Assembly (NCBI RefSeq): GCF_041224415.1
Contig: NZ_JBGFFE010000012.1
Coordinates: forward strand, 1 to 64,000
Direction of reading: 5' to 3'
Source of the DNA: Clostridium_B lapidicellarium
GTDB lineage: Bacteria; Bacillota; Clostridia; Clostridiales; Clostridiaceae
Length of the DNA: 64,000 nucleotides
Position 1 is the stretch's first letter. Each line of letters starts with the position of its first letter. Under the pieces are notes generated by a model. That model had not been told where the DNA came from, did no database searches, and saw nothing but the letters and a program-made list of their open reading frames with translations. Below, in pieces: positions 42,106 to 50,704 of this stretch. Both the position numbers and the translations under genes were made by a program.

Positions 42106-43185
42106 TTATTTCCGGCTTTTGTTCAAAAGTTTCTTGCATGCAGATATGAATACATCTGGATGTTCAAGGTGGATGTCATGTCCGGATTTTATGTTGATTC
42201 TTTTACAATTACAGAGCAAACTTTGAACTTTATTTGCATCATCATCGGTATTGGCTGCATATAAAACATCGTCCTTTCCGTATTGTGTGTCTGCTTTCAG
42301 GTAGATGACGGGGCACTTAATGCTTTTGAGTATGTTTTCCTGATCTATATCTTTCATCCAGGATCCATCATAAAAAGCATCCCCAAATCTGGGATCATAA
42401 TTATCCATGTAAAGTAAAGGACGCAGCCATATGTGTGGAATCCAGAAAATTTTGATGGGTTTACCGGGATTTGACCTCCTGTATTTTGCCGCCGATTTCA
42501 CGATCTTATTTTGCAGACCGCCGAAGAGGGAAAGAATATAACTGTGTTTCAGGTAATAGAGTGTAAAATCAGTTTCAAAGTGCCTGCTTAAAAAGCTGTG
42601 GGTGACAAGGTACGTTTCATACCAGGCACAGGCACCTTTAGCTTCCTGCACTTCTTCCGGAGTCACGCTGAAAAAGGGTGGATCTTCTAAAAGGACACCA
42701 TTAACCTGATTTGGTGCATTTGCTGCAACCCAGGCTGCTAGAATGCCTCCGGAAGAATGACCTGATATGAAGCAATTTTCTTTGATAATATTGTCTATAA
42801 GCCAGATAAATGCATTTCCATTGGCCTGACAGGAATATAAAGCAGCCTCATGGCTTGATCTGCCGTGGCCGTAACAGTCCACTGCATATATATGAAAGGA
42901 TTCCGATAATTTGGGCAGTACCGTATCGTAGTCCTTCCAGGCAGTGGTTTGACCATGGATCAACAGTAAAGCGGGACCATTATCTGGACCTTCTCCATAC
43001 CTTATTGTAGAACCATCAGGAAGTTTTATAAGTTTGTCATTAAAACCCGCCTGCCTTACTTTGCTGATAAGAGCTTCATCATAATGCATGTTGGCATGGA
43101 AATACCTTATTACAATAACTGTTCCGCAGATTAAAAGTATCAGGATAATTCCCAAAGAAATTGACATTTTTATCACTCTTTTCAT
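42106..43185 (-). CDS. Membrane-anchored alpha/beta hydrolase
   Basis: A 359-residue hydrolase with one N-terminal membrane helix (about residues 7-27). The hydrolase domain has the oxyanion segment LLLIHGQTTAW, nucleophile elbow SGHSSGGILAAW, and catalytic His in SGHDIHLEHPDVF near the C-terminus. Such enzymes cleave esters or amides; the substrate is unknown. The start is uncertain: ATG 43167 is closer to the AAGAGTGAT element. It converges with the acyl-CoA ligase gene and is not part of that operon. Confidence 0.85.
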   Translation of the reverse strand: MKRVIKMSISLGIILILLICGTVIVIRYFHANMHYDEALISKVRQAGFNDKLIKLPDGSTIRYGEGPDNGPALLLIHGQTTAWKDYDTVLPKLSESFHIYAVDCYGHGRSSHEAALYSCQANGNAFIWLIDNIIKENCFISGHSSGGILAAWVAANAPNQVNGVLLEDPPFFSVTPEEVQEAKGACAWYETYLVTHSFLSRHFETDFTLYYLKHSYILSLFGGLQNKIVKSAAKYRRSNPGKPIKIFWIPHIWLRPLLYMDNYDPRFGDAFYDGSWMKDIDQENILKSIKCPVIYLKADTQYGKDDVLYAANTDDDANKVQSLLCNCKRINIKSGHDIHLEHPDVFISACKKLLNKSRK

Positions 43186-43367
43186 ATTTTGTTCGTTTAA
43201 TTTATATTTTAACCGACTTTAGATGTCTTGTCTAACGTGTGATAATGACAGGGTACATGTTGTAAAAGATAGCTTAAATATATAAATATAAGAGATAAAA
43301 ATTCGATACATATAATAATGGTTGTTCGAATTAAGAATCAAAATATATTATAAGGAGAATGAATTTT

Positions 43368-44189
43368 ATGAGCAGGGAAATTTTAGAACCTTTTTTGAAA
43401 GTTATGCCCGTGTTAAAAGAAATACTACAGGAAGATGTTTTTGTTTCTGTTACAGATACTTCGACATTTTTATACTACAGACCCGGGAATAATGTTGATG
43501 TAAAAATAAAAATAGGAAGTAAAATTCCAGTTGAAGATCTATTGTATAAAACTGTTAAAGAGGGAAAGGGGTATAGTGCGGTTGTTCCAAAGGAAGTGTT
43601 TGGTATACCTTTTAGAGGTGTTACATATCCTGTTAAGGATGCGGAGAATAATGTTATAGGTGCTGTTGGCGTAGGAAGAAGTTTGGATAGACAGGTGAAA
43701 TTGGAAGAATCTGCGGATACATTGTTTTCCGGTCTTGAAGAAACTAGCGCGAGCATTGAAGAGATCAATTCGGGATCTGAAGAAATGAATCGCATGATAA
43801 CGAGTATGTCTGAAATTACAAAACAGGCAGAAAAGCAGATAGAGGAAAGTAATGAAATAATAAGCATGATTCAGAATATAGCATCACAGTCGAATCTGCT
43901 GGGGCTCAATGCGGCAATAGAAGCTGCCAGATCTGGAGAACAGGGAAAAGGATTTGCAGTGGTTGCGAGTGAAATGAGGAAATTGGCTCAGTCGAGCGGT
44001 GAGTCTTCACAAAAAGTTTCAAATGCACTGTCGCAGATAAATAACAATATAAAGAACATATTTGAAACGGTCAATCGGGTTCAATCTGTTTCAGAAAAAC
44101 AGGTGACTGCAATGAAAGAAATTACTGCTACATTGGAAGAAATTACTGCAAGCGCTCAGACAATGACGGAAATTTCAAAGGTGGAGTGA
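43368..44189 (+). CDS. Soluble methyl-accepting chemotaxis protein, possibly 3'-truncated
   Basis: A 273-residue cytoplasmic chemoreceptor without TM helices. An N-terminal PAS/Cache-like sensor (about 1-115; ILEPFLKVMPVLKEILQEDV, then VIGAVGVGRSLD) is followed by the MCP signalling hairpin with tip NLLGLNAAIEAARSGEQGKG, which contacts CheA/CheW. The usual C-terminal extension after QTMTEISK is missing: the frame ends at 44189, at the junction with a broken MFS gene on the other strand. ATG 43368 is preferred since AAGGAG is nine bases upstream. The signal sensed is unknown. Confidence 0.87.
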   Translation: MSREILEPFLKVMPVLKEILQEDVFVSVTDTSTFLYYRPGNNVDVKIKIGSKIPVEDLLYKTVKEGKGYSAVVPKEVFGIPFRGVTYPVKDAENNVIGAVGVGRSLDRQVKLEESADTLFSGLEETSASIEEINSGSEEMNRMITSMSEITKQAEKQIEESNEIISMIQNIASQSNLLGLNAAIEAARSGEQGKGFAVVASEMRKLAQSSGESSQKVSNALSQINNNIKNIFETVNRVQSVSEKQVTAMKEITATLEEITASAQTMTEISKVE

Positions 44190-44883
44190 GTTGGATCTGC
44201 GATGTCAATCCTAAAAGGAAAGTTCCCATTCCAGTTAGTATTGTACCAAAAATCATGTAAATTTTATATTTTCCAGTTTTTGAAATAAGATAGCCGGAAA
44301 CTCCAGCTGTTACAGTTAAGCCCAGTAACTGCGGTATAGTAGCCAGGCCGGCTCCGAAGGCTGAAAGGTGAAATACAGTCTGGAGATACATAGGTACAAA
44401 AACCATGCCTGCAATATCCAATTTGCCACTTTGTTCTGGTCTGGGTAAATGTAGTTTGAATGTAATCATAAAAAATGACAAGACACCGATTGGGATATTG
44501 ATATAGAAAATCCACCTCCATGAAATTTTGTCAGAAAATAGTCCTCCGACAAATGGACCCGAAATCAGTTCAAAAACTGCCATGGATCCAATATAGGCAA
44601 AGTATTTGGAGCACTTGGAAGGTGGGACAATATCACCTACAATTGCCTGAGTCAGAGAATTTAACCCTCCTCCACCAATTCCCTGTAAAGCCCGGAATAC
44701 GATGAGCATTTTGACGCTCTGTGCAGTACCACATAAAATTGATCCAATTAGAAAGATAATGATGGAAGTTTGAAAAATGCATTTGCGCCCGTACATGTTA
44801 CCCAGCTTCCTGAACAATAGGGTTGTGATTGCACTAGTCAGCAAATAGGCAGTTGCTATCCATGCACTGGAGGTATATCTTTT
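44181..44883 (-). pseudogene. DHA2-type MFS transporter fragment
   Basis: The frame holds TSSAWIATAYLLTSAITTLL, GRKCIFQTS, FRALQGIGGGGLNSL (motif C region) and WRWIFYINIPIG, then jumps from GKLDIAGMV straight to FVPMYLQTVFHLSAFGAGLA, skipping about 110-120 residues, and ends soon after. The N-terminal first helix and the C-terminus are also missing. It lies between the chemoreceptor and a stray plus-strand frame, with homology ending at both sharp edges. Confidence 0.75.
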
Positions 44884-44911
44884 ATCGCTGCTGCAGTGTA
44901 ATGAATCCGAG

Positions 44912-45019
44912 ATGTCGGAAATTGAAAGAGCATATTTGGAAAAAAAGGAAGAACTGATTCGAAATATGCCTGAACTTGTAAAATTCATAAATGAGGCAAT
45001 TGCGAATATTCTTAAATAA
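44912..45019 (+). other. Unassigned C-terminal-like frame
   Basis: The frame MSEIERAYLEKKEELIRNMP, then ELVKFINEAIANILK ends at 45019. It looks like the helical C-terminus of a protein, with no start signal, and might belong to the gene disrupted together with the MFS fragment. No family can be named. Confidence 0.25.
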
Positions 45020-45142
45020 AGACGAGAAAGTTTAGTATTTGGCTGTATTGACTAAAGCTAAAACATGGCATAATATAAATATATGAATGGATGTTTAAAT
45101 GTACATATGTTTTGAATATTAGCTGGAGCTGGAGGTGTTAAC

Positions 45143-46066
45143 ATATTAGGTATATTGGATTTTTTAAGACAGGAGAAAATTAGTGAGAAATTGATTGCTG
45201 AAATAAAACATTATCGGAATTTCTATAAGGTAAATCCTGATGTAGAATACAGGATACCAACGCCCAAATATAATTATTATGGAAAGGAAATTTGGGAGGA
45301 GGCAATTACAGCTATTATTTGTGGCGAAAATCTTCTCCTGGTTGGTCCGAAGGCAAGCGGGAAAAATGTTTTTGCAGAAAACCTGTCAGCTGCTTTTGGG
45401 AGGCCGCTCTGGGATATTTCCTTTCACGTTAACACGGATTTTTCATCTCTTATTGGGGAGGATACATTTAAAAACGGGCAGGTTGTTTTAAGGCATGGCC
45501 CAATTTATGAATGTGCAGCCTTGGGTGGATTTGGAGTCCTTGATGAAATTAATATGGCAAGAAATGAATCCATTGCACTTCTTCATGCTGTCCTGGATTT
45601 CCGAAGGGTCATTGACATACCCGGTTATGACAGGATTCCCCTGAAGGATTCAACTAGATTCATTGCTACGATGAATTATGGATATGCAGGTACGAGAGAA
45701 CTCAATGAGGCTCTGGTTTCCCGTTTCATGGTTATTGATATGCCTACTATTTCTTCTGAAAATCTTATGAAGCTGCTTAGGCAGGAGTTCCCCAATATGA
45801 AAGATAATTATGTTGAACAATTTACAGGACTATTTAAGGATCTACAGAAAAAAAGCGAAAACTCTGAGATCTCTACAAAGTCTGTAGATCTGAGGGGTCT
45901 TCTTTCTTCCATTCATCTTATCGACAGGGGATTGAAGGCATCTAGAGCTTTGGAGATGGGTATTGTAAATAAATCCTTTGACAACTTTGAAAGGGAGATC
46001 ATAGAAGATGTTATTCATCTCAGAATACCGGAAAATGTGGAAAGAAGTGAGATTTTTTCAAATTGA
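45143..46066 (+). CDS. MoxR-family AAA+ ATPase (CbbQ/NorQ-like)
   Basis: About 307 residues with an AAA+ core: Walker A LLVGPKASGKNV, Walker B FGVLDEINMA, sensor 1 FIATMNYGYAGTRELNEALV and arginine finger SRF. Such ATPases pair with a VWA protein to insert metals or activate enzymes. GGAGG (45131-45135) is seven bases before ATA 45143 (reading M/I-LGILDFLRQEK); the TTG at 45155 is too far away. The stop overlaps the start of the VWA gene (TTG 46063) by 4 bp. Substrate enzyme unknown; the molybdoenzyme operon lies 4 kb downstream. Confidence 0.88.
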   Translation: MLGILDFLRQEKISEKLIAEIKHYRNFYKVNPDVEYRIPTPKYNYYGKEIWEEAITAIICGENLLLVGPKASGKNVFAENLSAAFGRPLWDISFHVNTDFSSLIGEDTFKNGQVVLRHGPIYECAALGGFGVLDEINMARNESIALLHAVLDFRRVIDIPGYDRIPLKDSTRFIATMNYGYAGTRELNEALVSRFMVIDMPTISSENLMKLLRQEFPNMKDNYVEQFTGLFKDLQKKSENSEISTKSVDLRGLLSSIHLIDRGLKASRALEMGIVNKSFDNFEREIIEDVIHLRIPENVERSEIFSN

Positions 46067-47769
46067 CTGTGCAGAAGGAAAATAATGAAGCAAAGAGAGC
46101 TGACAATATTATATGGAATGCTTCGTCTGATTACTCATTTAATTCAAAAATAAAGGCATATGATGAAAATGGAAAGGCTGATCTTTATTTGAATTATATT
46201 ATAGGCGCCGTTCATAAGTACTATGATTGTTCACTTTTAAATAATTTTTTCAAATACCTCAGGAAGGATGTCAATTGCGAGTCCTTGAAAGAATTGACCT
46301 GGATAGGTCTGGAAAATTGTACTTATGGGAGAGGAAGATGTGAGCGGCCGGTCCTTGAGAGTCTCCGTCGGGATTATTCAAAAAAATTTCTCGGCAGGTG
46401 TAATCCAGCTTTGTCTTTTGATATTGTGGATCAGGTCAAAATAGCACATTTTCAAAGGGCGCTGGGCGAAAAGACAAATATGCCGAAATCGGTAATTGAT
46501 ATTTTAGATGATTTGGAATTTGACGAGAATATGGATACAGGGCAGATTATATCCCGTATGAACAGAATAATAGATGTGTATTTTTATCATAGGTCTGCAC
46601 ATCTTTTACACGGGAACATGCCGCCCGGGATTCAAAACAGCAAAGGCAGCCTTCAAATAAATAATAAAAAATCAAATTCTTGGCGCAGTTCGTTTTTAAA
46701 ACATTTTAATTTGATACCTTCTGAATTAAACAGGGCTTTCAGTTGGTTTAAATCTGTGGATCAGATCAACAGATACGACAGGAAGTTCATGAGCGGATAT
46801 TATGGGGCTTCTGTTTTGCAGGAACCGCAAATAAAGTCTGTAGAGAAAAATCTGTGTATTGGAAATCATAGGAATTGTCATATCTATTTTACAAAGGGTA
46901 ATTTTAATGCTGATTCTGAAAGCAATAGGAGCATGCTTAAACATCGGGACGATGTTTTAAAACAGAGAGAAAAAAATAGTTTATATTACAATAAAAACCT
47001 CACCAGAAATAATAATAGTATCATGAAACTGACAAATAAAATCAAAAATGTGATGCTTGTTGATCGTGAATCCTCCTGCAGATCGGAAACAGGGAAACTT
47101 GCAGCAGGAAAGGTCTGGAGAAATCTTTATCTTTATGACAATAAGATTTTCATAAAAAAGATTGAAAATGATGTAAGAAATTTAACTGTTGACATAATGC
47201 TGGATTCATCATTGTCTCAGGAAAGTCGTCAGGAAATTATTGCAGAGGAAGGGTACGTCATAGCTGAAAGCCTTACGCGGTGTCAAATTCCTGTAAAAGT
47301 CTACTCTTTCTGCAGTTTTCACGATTATACGATTCTCAATCTTTTCCGTGACTACAATGAAACTGATAAAAATAACAGAATTTTCAATTATACTTCATCA
47401 GGCTGTAACAGGGACGGTTTAGCTGTACGTGCCGCACTTTACATGATGAGAAATTCAAACTGCAGCCATAAGATGCTCATAGTCCTGTCCGACGGAAAAC
47501 CAAATGATATGCAGTGCATCCCGGGTCAAGCCAATGATGTCGAGTACAGTTATGCAGATAATGTTGGCGTGAATGACACTGCCCTGGAAGTCAGAAAAGG
47601 AATTCAAAGTGGAATTTCAATTCTCGGTGTCTTTACAGGGCGAAAAGAAGATCTCCCTGCCGCTCAAAAAATATACGGCCGCAATCTGGTATATATAAAA
47701 TCTCCAGGGAGATTTGCCGATACAGTTGGAGTCATGCTTCAAAATGAATTGAATAATTTATATGATTGA
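46063..47769 (+). CDS. VWA-domain protein, partner of the MoxR ATPase
   Basis: A 568-residue protein. The C-terminal 190 residues form a VWA domain with complete MIDAS: DSSLS (about residues 380-384), Thr/Asn region SGCNRDG and LSDGKPND. The N-terminal 370 residues are helical, basic and unassigned. It resembles NorD/CbbO-type partners of MoxR ATPases. Start TTG 46063 overlaps the stop of the ATPase gene, so production is coupled. It converges with the acyltransferase gene at 47772, with two bases between. Confidence 0.88.
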   Translation: MTVQKENNEAKRADNIIWNASSDYSFNSKIKAYDENGKADLYLNYIIGAVHKYYDCSLLNNFFKYLRKDVNCESLKELTWIGLENCTYGRGRCERPVLESLRRDYSKKFLGRCNPALSFDIVDQVKIAHFQRALGEKTNMPKSVIDILDDLEFDENMDTGQIISRMNRIIDVYFYHRSAHLLHGNMPPGIQNSKGSLQINNKKSNSWRSSFLKHFNLIPSELNRAFSWFKSVDQINRYDRKFMSGYYGASVLQEPQIKSVEKNLCIGNHRNCHIYFTKGNFNADSESNRSMLKHRDDVLKQREKNSLYYNKNLTRNNNSIMKLTNKIKNVMLVDRESSCRSETGKLAAGKVWRNLYLYDNKIFIKKIENDVRNLTVDIMLDSSLSQESRQEIIAEEGYVIAESLTRCQIPVKVYSFCSFHDYTILNLFRDYNETDKNNRIFNYTSSGCNRDGLAVRAALYMMRNSNCSHKMLIVLSDGKPNDMQCIPGQANDVEYSYADNVGVNDTALEVRKGIQSGISILGVFTGRKEDLPAAQKIYGRNLVYIKSPGRFADTVGVMLQNELNNLYD

Positions 47770-47771
47770 TT

Positions 47772-49577
47772 TCATTTCAATGCACTGTCTATGAGTGATG
47801 TCAGAGTTTCAACCCCTTCAGGTTTTAGATGTACACCGTCAGGTTCAAAATATTCGGGATGGGAAACTGCCCGTGAATGCCAGTCGATTAATGTGACATT
47901 GCTGTTTTCCTCAGCTTTTCTGCTCAAAATTTTATTTACATCTTTCTCCCAGCGGCGCGGCACACGTGTATTTATTAGATAAATGTGAGATTTGGAAAAA
48001 CATTTAATCAGCTTGTCAATCTGAGCGTCTGTAAAATAACCGTTTGTTCCCAGTTCAAGTATGACTGCGTTGTTTGAATTATTAAACTCCGTATAGGAAG
48101 ATGCCAGTCCTATTGCTTCATTGAGCTGCCTTCCAACTTTGGCATCAATCGTAAAATTGGAATATCTTTTATTTAAACTCGGGGTAATGTCCAGCATGAT
48201 GGAATCTCCGATGGCCAGTACTTTTCTGTAGGGGTTGACGGAATGCGGAGAATTTAAACTGCCATTTTTACAAGTGCTTGTCCCAGATTCTTTATTTGTC
48301 TGAGGCTGCTGTAAACTGTTTGTCCCTGCCTTATTACCTGTATGTGCCTGAGTTTTATCCATGTGGATGCTTTTAACACAGGCTGTCAGAAGTCCGACGC
48401 CTAAAGTCATCAGTATCATAACTGAAATTAATCTGGAAAAAGCCGGCTTTCTTGAACTGGCAATATTGCCCGACAAATATTTTTTGAAAGTTTTTTGGAA
48501 TCCATTTTTACGGATGGGCATTTCAATGAACCGATATGAAATTTCAGCAATAATAAATGTGACGGCCAACTGCAAACCGGCACGCCAGTAAGTTGGATTT
48601 CCCATTTCGTAAATTGGAGTACTTAAAACAATAATAGGGTAATGCCAGAGATAGATTCCGTAGGATCTTTTACCAATCCAGCTTAAAGGTTTCCAGGAAA
48701 GTAAATGTCCAAGATAGCTTTTGGAATGACAGATGCATGCTATGAGTACGGCTGCATTTAAACTAAAAAGCAGCATACCGCCTCTGTATAGAAATGAATT
48801 GTATTCATTCACAAAAACGACACTGATGATAAAAATAGAGAGGGTAATTGCACTTGTGATATTCAGTTTATTTTTTTGCCTGGTGGAAATTTTTCCAGTA
48901 TATGTTTTTTTAATAGGATATATGATAGCCAGCCAGCCGCCTATAAGAAGTTCAAATGCACGTGTATCTGTCCCATAGTATACACGGCTCGGATCTTCTC
49001 CCGGTTTGTATAGTACGGCCATTAGTACTGCAGAACACAATGCTGCTATAAACACAGCGTTAGAAAGCTTTGCCCTTTTTTTAAAAATCTTTATACCTGC
49101 TATCAGCATAAGGGGCCATATGATATAAAATTGTTCTTCTATGGACAGCGACCAGAGATTTTTCAAAGGTGAAGGTGATCCAAAACTGTCAAAATAAGAG
49201 ATCTTATGAAAAATAAACCACCAGTTGCTTACATAAAAAATGGAAGCTGCTGCGTCACCTTTAAGTGTGGCTGCTATTTCTGATTTAAACATTGTTGCCC
49301 AAATAAAAATACCAGTTATTGCTATATAGGCGGCTGGCAGCAGTCTTCGAATACGCCTGATCCAAAATCTACGCAAACTGAAATTGAGTTCACTTTTTTG
49401 AGTTAAAATGCTGGATGTTATGAGATAACCGGATATCACAAAGAATATATCAACTCCTAAAAAGCCTCCTTCAGCCCAGTTAAAGTTGAAATGGTAAGCC
49501 ATTACAGCTAGTACTGAAAAAGCTCGGAGCCCGTCCAATCCAGTTATATATCGGTGATTTTGTATATTTTTTGACAT
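47772..49577 (-). CDS. Acyltransferase-3/SGNH fusion (OafA/YrhL-like)
   Basis: A 601-residue membrane protein. The N-terminal 370 residues are the acyltransferase-3 domain with 10-11 TM helices (GLDGLRAFSVLAVMAYHFNF, with catalytic His; SGYLITSSIL; WSLSIEEQFYIIWPL). The C-terminal 190 residues are an extracellular SGNH domain with VLAIGDSIMLD nucleophile and DGVHLKPEG Asp-His pair. The fusion O-acetylates peptidoglycan or surface polysaccharide. It stands alone, with divergent promoters at 49580-49780. Confidence 0.93.
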   Translation of the reverse strand: MSKNIQNHRYITGLDGLRAFSVLAVMAYHFNFNWAEGGFLGVDIFFVISGYLITSSILTQKSELNFSLRRFWIRRIRRLLPAAYIAITGIFIWATMFKSEIAATLKGDAAASIFYVSNWWFIFHKISYFDSFGSPSPLKNLWSLSIEEQFYIIWPLMLIAGIKIFKKRAKLSNAVFIAALCSAVLMAVLYKPGEDPSRVYYGTDTRAFELLIGGWLAIIYPIKKTYTGKISTRQKNKLNITSAITLSIFIISVVFVNEYNSFLYRGGMLLFSLNAAVLIACICHSKSYLGHLLSWKPLSWIGKRSYGIYLWHYPIIVLSTPIYEMGNPTYWRAGLQLAVTFIIAEISYRFIEMPIRKNGFQKTFKKYLSGNIASSRKPAFSRLISVMILMTLGVGLLTACVKSIHMDKTQAHTGNKAGTNSLQQPQTNKESGTSTCKNGSLNSPHSVNPYRKVLAIGDSIMLDITPSLNKRYSNFTIDAKVGRQLNEAIGLASSYTEFNNSNNAVILELGTNGYFTDAQIDKLIKCFSKSHIYLINTRVPRRWEKDVNKILSRKAEENSNVTLIDWHSRAVSHPEYFEPDGVHLKPEGVETLTSLIDSALK

Positions 49578-49780
49578 GGGACTCTCCTTTTTTTTAACGG
49601 ACTTTAATATGCTGACATATGGGTTTAATTTATACCTTTTTTTCCTACTTTCAACATTAATAGCCTAAATTTTCACTTAAAGTTAAGTTTAACAAAATAT
49701 TTTTGTGAAGTCAAGACAAGAATAAAAATCATGGGAAATATCATAAAATGTGATAAAATCATAATAAGGTGAGTTTAAAC

Positions 49781-50704
49781 ATGGAAAATGAAAATTTTAA
49801 TATAAAACCATTTTTAAAGTGGGCGGGAGGAAAGACACAGCTTCTAAATGAAATAATTGCAGAACTGCCTCAAAATGTAAGACAGCTTAAAAAGTATGTC
49901 GAACCCTTTGTAGGAGCAGGTGCTGTATTTTTTTATTTCCTGGAAAATGATTATTTTGAATATTATATTATAAATGATATAAATTTCAAATTGATAAATT
50001 TATATGAGATTATCAGGGACAGACCGGGGGATTTAATCTTTGAAGTGCAGAGATTGAGATCCGAGTATCTGAAACTGGATATTGAAGGTAAGGAAAAATT
50101 ATTTTATGAAATAAGAAGCAAATTCAATAATGGCTGCAGCAGTATAGAATCGGCTTCATACTTTATTTTTTTAAATAAGACATGTTTCAACGGTCTGTAC
50201 AGGGAAAATTCAAAAGGTAATTTCAATGTGCCTTTTGGAAAATATGAAAATCCGAGTTTTTTTAATGAAATACAGTTGATGGAAATTTCCAGACTGTTGA
50301 ATTTAAAAAATAAAGACGGGAAATTTAAAGTTAAGATTTTAAATGGGGACTTTGATGAGCTGAATGAATATATTGACGGCAGTACTTTTGTATACTTTGA
50401 TCCCCCGTACAGGCCTGTGACAGTTGGGGGATTTACTTCCTACAGCAGGAGCAGTTTCAATGACAAGTCACAGATTTTGTTAAGGGATTTTTATAAATTG
50501 ATGGATGTCAAAGGCGCAAAACTAATGTTGAGTAATTCGGATCCCAAAAATTTAGATGAGAGTGATACTTTTTTTGACGATTTATATTCTGATTTCAATA
50601 TAAAAAGGGTTTATGCCAAAAGAAATATAAATTCTACGGGAAGTAAAAGGGGAAAAATCACAGAGCTTCTGATAACAAATTATAAAGAGGTGAAGGCCAG
50701 ATGA
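49781..50704 (+). CDS. DNA adenine methyltransferase (Dam/D12 class)
   Basis: A 307-residue N6-adenine methylase. FLKWAGGKTQLLNEI (about 9-23) and VEPFVGAGAVFFYF are the D12 SAM-binding motifs, and YFDPPYRP is catalytic motif IV. The DpnII/Dam family recognises GATC, but recognition cannot be deduced. ATG 49781 follows AAGGTGAG. There is no restriction enzyme nearby. Its stop overlaps the dmsA start (ATGA), so a methylase and an anaerobic reductase are translationally coupled, an odd pairing. Confidence 0.92.
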   Translation: MENENFNIKPFLKWAGGKTQLLNEIIAELPQNVRQLKKYVEPFVGAGAVFFYFLENDYFEYYIINDINFKLINLYEIIRDRPGDLIFEVQRLRSEYLKLDIEGKEKLFYEIRSKFNNGCSSIESASYFIFLNKTCFNGLYRENSKGNFNVPFGKYENPSFFNEIQLMEISRLLNLKNKDGKFKVKILNGDFDELNEYIDGSTFVYFDPPYRPVTVGGFTSYSRSSFNDKSQILLRDFYKLMDVKGAKLMLSNSDPKNLDESDTFFDDLYSDFNIKRVYAKRNINSTGSKRGKITELLITNYKEVKAR

